Positions 61,476-62,397 of a stretch of 62,397 nucleotides of DNA are shown one piece after another; position 1 is the stretch's first letter, and every line of letters begins with the position of its first letter. Source of the stretch: Calditrichales bacterium (GTDB taxonomy: Bacteria; Calditrichota; Calditrichia; Calditrichales; J004); the NCBI GenBank assembly GCA_015493745.1, contig WGCN01000015.1, positions 1 through 62,397 on the forward strand, in the 5' to 3' direction. A program made the position numbers and the translations under genes. The notes under the pieces were generated by a model. That model had not been told where the DNA came from. It did no database searches and worked only from the letters and a program-made list of their open reading frames with translations.

Positions 61476-61526
61476 GCGCCGTTTGGTTCTGCAAAAACTA
61501 AACGGGTAAAAGGGGCCGAACGGCGC
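61476..61526 (+). other. Long hairpin after the AT-rich gene
   Basis: GCGCCGTTTGG (61476-61486) pairs with CCGAACGGCGC (61516-61526): 11 bp including one G-T wobble, loop of 29 nt. It is followed by TGTGTTTT at about 61530-61537. It could be a weak terminator or the end of a repeat element. Confidence 0.4.
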
Positions 61527-61540
61527 GGCTGTGTTTTAAA

Positions 61541-61622
61541 GACCTCACCCCCGCCAGAGGCAGTCTTGCCCGCCTTAGGCGGGGGCAGGCCCCGACCCCT
61601 CTCCTCGCTCAGGAGAGGGAAG
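61541..61622. repeat. Palindromic intergenic repeat, copy 1, with nested insertion
   Basis: CCTCACCCCCG (61543-61553) and a terminal hairpin CCCTCTCCT / AGGAGAGGG (61597-61605, 61611-61619) match copy 2 at 62241-62276. Between them copy 1 has an extra ~41 nt, about 61554-61595, which includes a second palindrome TGCCCGCC/GGCGGG (61567-61587). So one small palindromic element appears inserted in another. Confidence 0.65.
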
Positions 61623-61757
61623 TGCCAGGCTTTGTGTCTTAGTATGAGGTATAAAAGGACAATCAAGACAAGGGGCGGCAATAAGGTTGTTTCATTTTTG
61701 GAGCCTTCTTTTCTACTAAGGTTTGTAAAAGAGAAATAAGGTTATGTTAATCATTAG

Positions 61758-61940
61758 CTGCTTTTCGGGGAGCATAAAGTTAAAAGTTACTCCTTTAAAA
61801 TAATTAAAGATATGTCTAAGAGGGGCTGGACAAAAAAACACCCAGCAACTCGATATGTTCATCCCACAACCGATAAGTCTGTTGTTGATAATAAAGCAGG
61901 AGAAATTTTCCATGTTGGAGGAGAAGGCCTTAAATATTAA
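61758..61940 (+). pseudogene. Truncated polymorphic-toxin C-terminal domain
   Basis: After the stop at 61755-61757, an open frame reads ...SFKIIKDMSKRGWTKK, then HPATRYVHPTT, VVDNKAGEIFHVGG and ends at TAA 61938-61940. The order of RGWT, xPATRYxxP, VVDxxxGExxHVGG is that of the RNase-like C-terminal domains of polymorphic toxins (Rhs/CdiA-type, colicin E5-like). The ~30 residues that normally follow RGWT are missing and there is no upstream gene body, so it looks like a decayed fragment. A short version from ATG 61812 (42 residues) cannot be excluded. It overlaps the next gene by 29 nt. Confidence 0.5.
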
Positions 61941-62154
61941 AAAAATATATGTGGCATTGCTTAATGAAGGCTTAGAGGTTTGGAGGCCGGTCAAGGCGTT
62001 GCAATTAAGTGATTCAAAATATAAAATCTTGAAAGATAATGAGTATGACAAAGAAAGCGAACAATGGGAGTTCCCCCCCGGTTCGATTGTCATGTGTGAG
62101 AAAAAGAAAATTAAAGAAGGGGTAATTAAGGCTGCTGTATGTAAAATATCTTAA
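61912..62154 (+). CDS. Small acidic/basic protein, possible immunity-type protein
   Basis: An 80-residue protein from ATG 61912, with GCAGGAGA 11-18 nt upstream. Its sequence (KKIYVALLNEGLEVWRPVKALQL, then EQWEFPPGSIVMCEKKK) resembles a widespread small beta-rich family of unknown function. It overlaps the 3' end of the toxin-like fragment by 29 nt on the same strand. Toxin-immunity genes are often arranged this way, so it may be the surviving immunity protein; this is inferred from position, not from a recognised domain. AT-rich codon use, like the gene at 60904. Confidence 0.6.
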   Translation: MLEEKALNIKKIYVALLNEGLEVWRPVKALQLSDSKYKILKDNEYDKESEQWEFPPGSIVMCEKKKIKEGVIKAAVCKIS

Positions 62155-62397
62155 TCTTATTTTTTAATGCAGGTTCTTCCAGACTACCGCGGAACAGCGC
62201 AAGCCCCCTCTCCTCATCGAAGAGAGGGGAGAGCATACCACCTCACCCCCGCTCCCTCTCCTCGTTCAGGAGAGGGGAGAAGACGCGTTTCTTCTGGCAG
62301 AGCCTTGCCGGAAAAGCCGTTATACTGGCGGTTGAATAATATGCCTCTTTTATATAGTTTGCGATTATTGTTCATTGAAAGACCCGGGACGGCAACC
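62155..62397. repeat. Palindromic repeat region at the right edge
   Basis: No gene is visible. CCCCTCTC (62205-62212) and GAGAGGGG (62222-62229) form one hairpin; CCTCACCCCCG (62241-62251) with CCCTCTCCT / AGGAGAGGG (62254-62262, 62268-62276) is an uninterrupted copy of the element at 61541-61622. The last ~100 nt are AT-rich and may contain promoter elements of a gene beyond the window. Confidence 0.6.

Noticed and set aside
61541-62280. CRISPR array
   Set aside because: Only two or three unequal palindromic copies about 700 nt apart, with no regular spacers and no cas genes.

Overview
The window reads as a chromosomal segment of a Gram-negative (diderm) bacterium of the Fibrobacterota-Chlorobiota-Bacteroidota (FCB) type, most plausibly a Calditrichota-like lineage. 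The evidence is a complete Kdo/Lpt lipopolysaccharide set, a secretin-based type IV pilus locus, many lipoproteins, and a secreted MXAN_6640-type protein with a C-terminal type A (FlgD-like) sorting tail. The lineage is an inference from gene content. No rRNA or tRNA gene was found.

Layout. (1) 1-6974 (+): a nine-gene translationally coupled operon, kdsA-kdsC-[CsgG-like protein, thioredoxin-like lipoprotein, Ig/PKD-like lipoprotein]-kdsD-lptC-lptA-lptB, in which every junction overlaps. It makes Kdo and moves LPS to the outer membrane. (2) 6971-7408 (-): a single-chain HicB-HicA-like gene with its own strong promoter, ending inside the lptB stop region. (3) 7599-12778 (+): a hybrid sensor kinase, a cysteine-free ArsC/LMW-phosphatase-like protein and an NhaD/ArsB-type antiporter. 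(4) 12823-15539: mutL-miaA. (5) 15645-29602 (+): a complete compact type IV pilus locus, pilB fused to a receiver domain, then pilD, pilC, pilin, two pseudopilins, a PilX-like protein with a poly-Asp tract, a PilM-PilN fusion, pilO, pilP, a short secretin, pilT and an Ig-like lipoprotein. (6) 29599-36894 (-): a cell-wall turnover cluster transcribed namZ, glycosyltransferase, BadF/ROK-type sugar kinase, SpoIID-like protein, AmpG-like permease, with a promoter/palindrome at its head. (7) 37157-48468: housekeeping metabolism: metF, NAD-type isocitrate dehydrogenase, aroC, a CsgG-TPR protein, a cystathionine beta-synthase, a geranylgeranyl-reductase-like flavoprotein, an M49-like metallopeptidase and pyk with an intrinsic terminator. 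(8) 48587-60643: 5'-nucleotidase, YraN, a class V aminotransferase, a CHASE2 adenylate cyclase, a YkgJ-like Cys cluster protein, a receiver protein with a degenerate PP2C-like output domain, a DUF512 radical SAM protein, der and a secreted protease-like protein. (9) 60644-62397: an AT-rich accessory tail with two small genes, a polymorphic-toxin remnant and nested palindromic repeats.

The most interesting themes are: signalling proteins that keep the fold but appear to lack the catalytic residue (kinase H-box, LMW phosphatase Cys, PP2C Asp residues); unusual fusions (PilB-receiver, HicB-HicA, PilM-PilN); envelope lipoproteins buried in the Kdo/Lpt operon; an AmpG-like permease with a ~195-residue periplasmic insertion; and a truncated toxin overlapping a small intact gene that could be its immunity partner. 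All family assignments come from reading motifs by eye; no database search was run.
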